From Syntrophomonadaceae bacterium (GTDB lineage: Bacteria > Bacillota > Syntrophomonadia > Syntrophomonadales > Syntrophomonadaceae), in NCBI GenBank assembly GCA_012840625.1, contig DUSB01000216.1:1-9113 (forward strand): a DNA stretch of 9,113 bases. The letters run 5' to 3'. The position numbers were made by a program, and so were the translations under genes. Shown piece by piece: positions 7,000 through 9,113 of this stretch. Below the pieces are notes generated by a model that worked only from the letters and a program-made list of their open reading frames with translations, ran no database searches and had not been told where the DNA came from. Within the stretch, counting starts at the first letter, position 1; every line of letters begins with the position of its first letter.

Positions 7000-7086
7000 C
7001 GTGGTAACCTTTCTATATCAAAGCACTGTTCTATAGTCTGCACCTTTTTTTGCTGGATATACCTTTTTCTAAAGCAAATTTAACAA

Positions 7087-8127
7087 TTACCCATTTTTCT
7101 CCAACAAGGTCACAACTACATAGCCCTGCAGGATAGTAGCACGAATGGTTATCGGTAAGGGACGGTTGTTTTTGAATTTCAGGTCGGCGCTGCCCCAGGA
7201 TATGCTGGCATCCCTTCCTGGGGGGACATAGTTTACCGGCATGGAATGAGGATGACGTTCCAGGATAGGCAAGGAAGCGATCAGAGCAGCATTATAAAGG
7301 GTACTGGAGGTCTGGCATATGCCGCCGCCAATGCCGGGTACTACTTGCTGTCCTGCAAAAATGGGGGCATATTGATACCCTTTGGCAGCGGTACGTTGAC
7401 CTACCACACGGTTAAAGGAGAAGACATGGCCGGGAGGCAGAACAGTACCATCTATGGCTTTTAAAGAAAGCTCAATGTTTTTCGTTCGACCAGCAGGGCT
7501 GTTGATCAGGCGGGTGTAATATCCGCCGATGATCTTTTCTTCTGGCCATAATGAAGCAAAGTAAGGTTGGTTGGCAACGTTTCCCCAATTGCCCAGTTTG
7601 GCCGGGCCGGGAAAGACAGGTTGAACCGGCTGCGGAGGAGAGGGTGGGGGGACAAAGCCGGGACGGTAGATTTCTACTGTTTTAGTATCAACATTGTATT
7701 CGATTTTATAATTCATAGCTAGGGCCAGTTCACGCAGAGGCAAATAAATGCTTTCTCCTATTCTGACCGGGGGGCAGTGGCTGAATTTTTGTTGGCCATT
7801 TCGTTCATAGTCAGATAGTTCTACCACCATATAAATAACTGTACTTTCTTTTATGATCTTTATGCTATAAGGTTCTTCAATATAGAGCTGGCAATCCAGC
7901 AATAAAGCCAGATCCTGTGAACTGATTAGGGTATGGCCATCGAGGATGTAAAGGGGATGCTGGAAAGTGGTCCAGGTTTTTTGATCCAGTGAGCATTGTA
8001 TTTCAGCAGGGATAGGGTGTATATCTGTGGAGGAAGTTTCCTGAGCATACAAAGGCAAGTTATTTTGGATTAAAATAAATAATAAGCTTACCCCAATGAT
8101 CATCAGAAAACGTAGACGATTTTTCAT
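7087..8127 (-). CDS. Exported VanW-domain protein with copper-amine-oxidase-like N-terminal domain
   Basis: 346 aa. Residues 1-28 form a signal peptide (basic start, hydrophobic core FLMIIGVSLLFILI, likely cut near LYAQ), so the protein acts outside the membrane. Residues about 55-155 resemble the copper-amine-oxidase N-terminal-like domain common in clostridial envelope proteins (HPLYILDGHTLI, YLPLRELALAMNYKIEY); this domain is probably a wall or surface module here. A proline-rich linker (about 157-175) leads to a VanW domain (about 200-345) with the hallmark GIGGGICQTSSTLYNAAL (265-282, Cys271), then RHPHSMPVNYVPPGRDA (291-307). VanW was named from glycopeptide-resistance clusters but has no settled biochemical role, and nothing else here suggests vancomycin resistance. 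The ATG at 8127 follows AAGGAAAGG. It is the first gene of a likely operon with the downstream hydrolase and glycosyltransferase. Confidence 0.92.
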   Translation of the reverse strand: MKNRLRFLMIIGVSLLFILIQNNLPLYAQETSSTDIHPIPAEIQCSLDQKTWTTFQHPLYILDGHTLISSQDLALLLDCQLYIEEPYSIKIIKESTVIYMVVELSDYERNGQQKFSHCPPVRIGESIYLPLRELALAMNYKIEYNVDTKTVEIYRPGFVPPPSPPQPVQPVFPGPAKLGNWGNVANQPYFASLWPEEKIIGGYYTRLINSPAGRTKNIELSLKAIDGTVLPPGHVFSFNRVVGQRTAAKGYQYAPIFAGQQVVPGIGGGICQTSSTLYNAALIASLPILERHPHSMPVNYVPPGRDASISWGSADLKFKNNRPLPITIRATILQGYVVVTLLEKNG

Positions 8128-8443
8128 GCTTGTTTTCCTTTCCTTATCATGGTTATAAAAATGAAGATGCTGCCCGGGGTTAGAGATATCAGTTTCAGGC
8201 TCTCCCGGGGACGGTATAAATCTATGCTGCTCTTCTTTAGAATATGTTTTAGATCACACAGATGAAAAGACGACAGGGATCTTCCGCCTGCTTTGCTGAT
8301 CTGGAGATACCCGGTAGGATTTTTATCGTAATCAATTCGTTTATTTATTCTCTTTTACTGATAAGAGCTCCTGCTTGTTTTATCATATTTGCTGTGATAT
8401 GAATTAAAATAGTTTTAGTATAAACGTAAAGGTGGAGTAGGTA
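8128..8443. other. 316-nt divergent regulatory region between the VanW gene and the CoA-transferase gene
   Basis: No open frame of note. It must hold promoters for both directions. For the plus strand, TTGTTT (8375-8380), a 17-nt spacer and TATGAA (8398-8403) is a weak candidate. For the minus strand only poor matches were found. A GC-rich hairpin (8173-8209) stands out against the AT-rich surroundings and is listed separately. Confidence 0.4.
8173..8209. repeat. GC-rich imperfect inverted repeat in the VanW leader
   Basis: CCCGGG (8173-8178) and AGAG (8182-8185) pair with CTCT (8200-8203) and CCCGGG (8204-8209), giving 10 bp with a 3-nt bulge and a 14-nt loop. It ends about 45 nt upstream of the VanW start codon. 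On the minus strand the nearest T-run is about 11 nt past the stem, so it is not a standard terminator. It may be a leader RNA structure or a protein-binding site. Confidence 0.45.
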
Positions 8444-9113
8444 ATGGTGTATGAAAAGGAATACAAGGAAAAATGCATTTCAGCAGAAAAAGCCGCCTCT
8501 CTCATTAAATCCGGGGATAAAATTTTGTATGGTGTTTTTTTAGGACGACCGGTTGATTTTGATCTGGCTCTGGCGCGAAGGCGTGATGAGCTTTTTAATG
8601 TTCAAATCACCCAGTGTGCAGGGCAGGATCCTGCCCGTACTGAGGAATATCTGGATCCCTCCCACGAACATTTTACCTATAGCAGCTGGTTTTTTGATGC
8701 GGATGATCGCCATTTGCATGACCGGGGAATGATGTTTTATCGTCCCTGCCAATTTGGGCAGCTGCAGGATATTATCGGTAGCGATCTTTTTCATTATGAT
8801 GTATATGTACAACAGGTTAGCCCTATGGATGATAGGGGCTTTTTCTCTTTTGGCCCTACCAATGTAAACAGTCTGGAATCCTGTCTGGGGGCCAGAACTT
8901 TAATACTGGAAGTAAACCAGAATGTACCCCGGGTGCCAGGAGGATCTGAAGATGCCATTCATATTTCAATGGTGGATTACATCATTGAAGGAAGTAATAC
9001 CCCGTTAAAAACCTTGGCTCCAGCTCCAGAACCCACCCATGCTGAGCGGGCAATGGCCGCTATGCTGTTAGAACAAATTCCTGATCGAGCCTGTATACAG
9101 CTGGGTATTGGAG
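8444..9113 (+). CDS. Acetyl-CoA hydrolase/transferase family (butyryl- or 4-hydroxybutyrate-type CoA-transferase), C-terminus off the right edge
   Basis: Partial: 223 codons from ATG at 8444, which follows GGTGGAG at 6 nt. The protein resembles the N-terminal half of class I CoA-transferases of the 4-hydroxybutyrate/butyryl-CoA:acetate type. Evidence is the opening layout (AEKAASLIKSGDKILYG near residues 14-30), the FHYDVYVQQVSPMDDRGFFSFG segment (split near 122-143), the VNQNVPRV stretch (near 160) and, at the cut edge, QLGIG, which begins the conserved QLGIGxxP motif. The catalytic glutamate of the family lies further downstream and is not in the window. Such enzymes move CoA between acyl-CoA and acetate or a related acid, often linking fatty-acid oxidation or butyrate metabolism to acetate. 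This matches the acyl-CoA genes at the left, though it is divergently transcribed and not in their operon. Exact substrate is undetermined. Confidence 0.88.
   Translation, partial: MVYEKEYKEKCISAEKAASLIKSGDKILYGVFLGRPVDFDLALARRRDELFNVQITQCAGQDPARTEEYLDPSHEHFTYSSWFFDADDRHLHDRGMMFYRPCQFGQLQDIIGSDLFHYDVYVQQVSPMDDRGFFSFGPTNVNSLESCLGARTLILEVNQNVPRVPGGSEDAIHISMVDYIIEGSNTPLKTLAPAPEPTHAERAMAAMLLEQIPDRACIQLGIG

Noticed and set aside
7087..8127. Vancomycin resistance locus
   Set aside because: VanW-domain proteins are widespread in Firmicutes; no vanH, vanA/B, vanX or VanRS-type genes are present.
8173..8215. CCCGGG hairpin as an intrinsic terminator or known riboswitch
   Set aside because: No adjacent T-run on either strand and no recognisable riboswitch core; kept only as an inverted repeat.

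Overview
The window reads as a piece of a Firmicutes (Clostridia-type) chromosome, quite possibly from an anaerobe that activates and oxidises or ferments fatty acids (Syntrophomonas-like lineages would fit). This placement is inference. It rests on strong AGGAGG-type ribosome binding sites, a DegV protein, a VanW protein with a copper-amine-oxidase-like N-terminal domain, and a set of acyl-CoA genes: acyl-CoA synthetase, crotonase and a butyrate/4-hydroxybutyrate-type CoA-transferase. No mobile element, CRISPR array, rRNA or tRNA was seen.

Left block (1-3415, all minus strand): a long-chain acyl-CoA synthetase running off the left edge, a crotonase-fold protein lacking both catalytic glutamates of classical enoyl-CoA hydratase, and a diaminopimelate decarboxylase (lysA). 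A perfect 10-bp terminator hairpin follows the crotonase gene. A minus-strand intrinsic terminator lies about 115 nt upstream of the lysA start, where an attenuator would sit.

Middle (3416-4776): a 478-nt gap holds a possible 41-codon small gene (plus strand) and a candidate promoter for a DegV/FakB-like fatty-acid-binding protein. A GC-rich hairpin separates DegV from the convergent glycosyltransferase.

Right block: a three-gene minus-strand cluster runs VanW-domain exported protein (8127-7087), cytosolic clan GH-A glycoside hydrolase (6999-5812), GT4 glycosyltransferase (5780-4776). Short gaps with no terminator suggest one operon. The hydrolase and transferase, 31 nt apart and both without signal peptides, probably act on the same mannose- or glucose-type oligosaccharide in the cytoplasm; the VanW protein acts outside the membrane. 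A 316-nt divergent region containing a GC-rich imperfect hairpin separates this cluster from a plus-strand acetyl-CoA hydrolase/CoA-transferase family gene cut by the right edge.

For four genes the longest open frame begins upstream of, or inside, the Shine-Dalgarno sequence, so I chose a shorter start in each case (crotonase, lysA, degV, glycosyltransferase). No wholly unknown multi-gene system is evident. The best leads are the atypical crotonase, the GT4/GH-A/VanW cluster, the lysA leader terminator, and a promoter-hairpin unit that could encode a short RNA at about 1155-1304.
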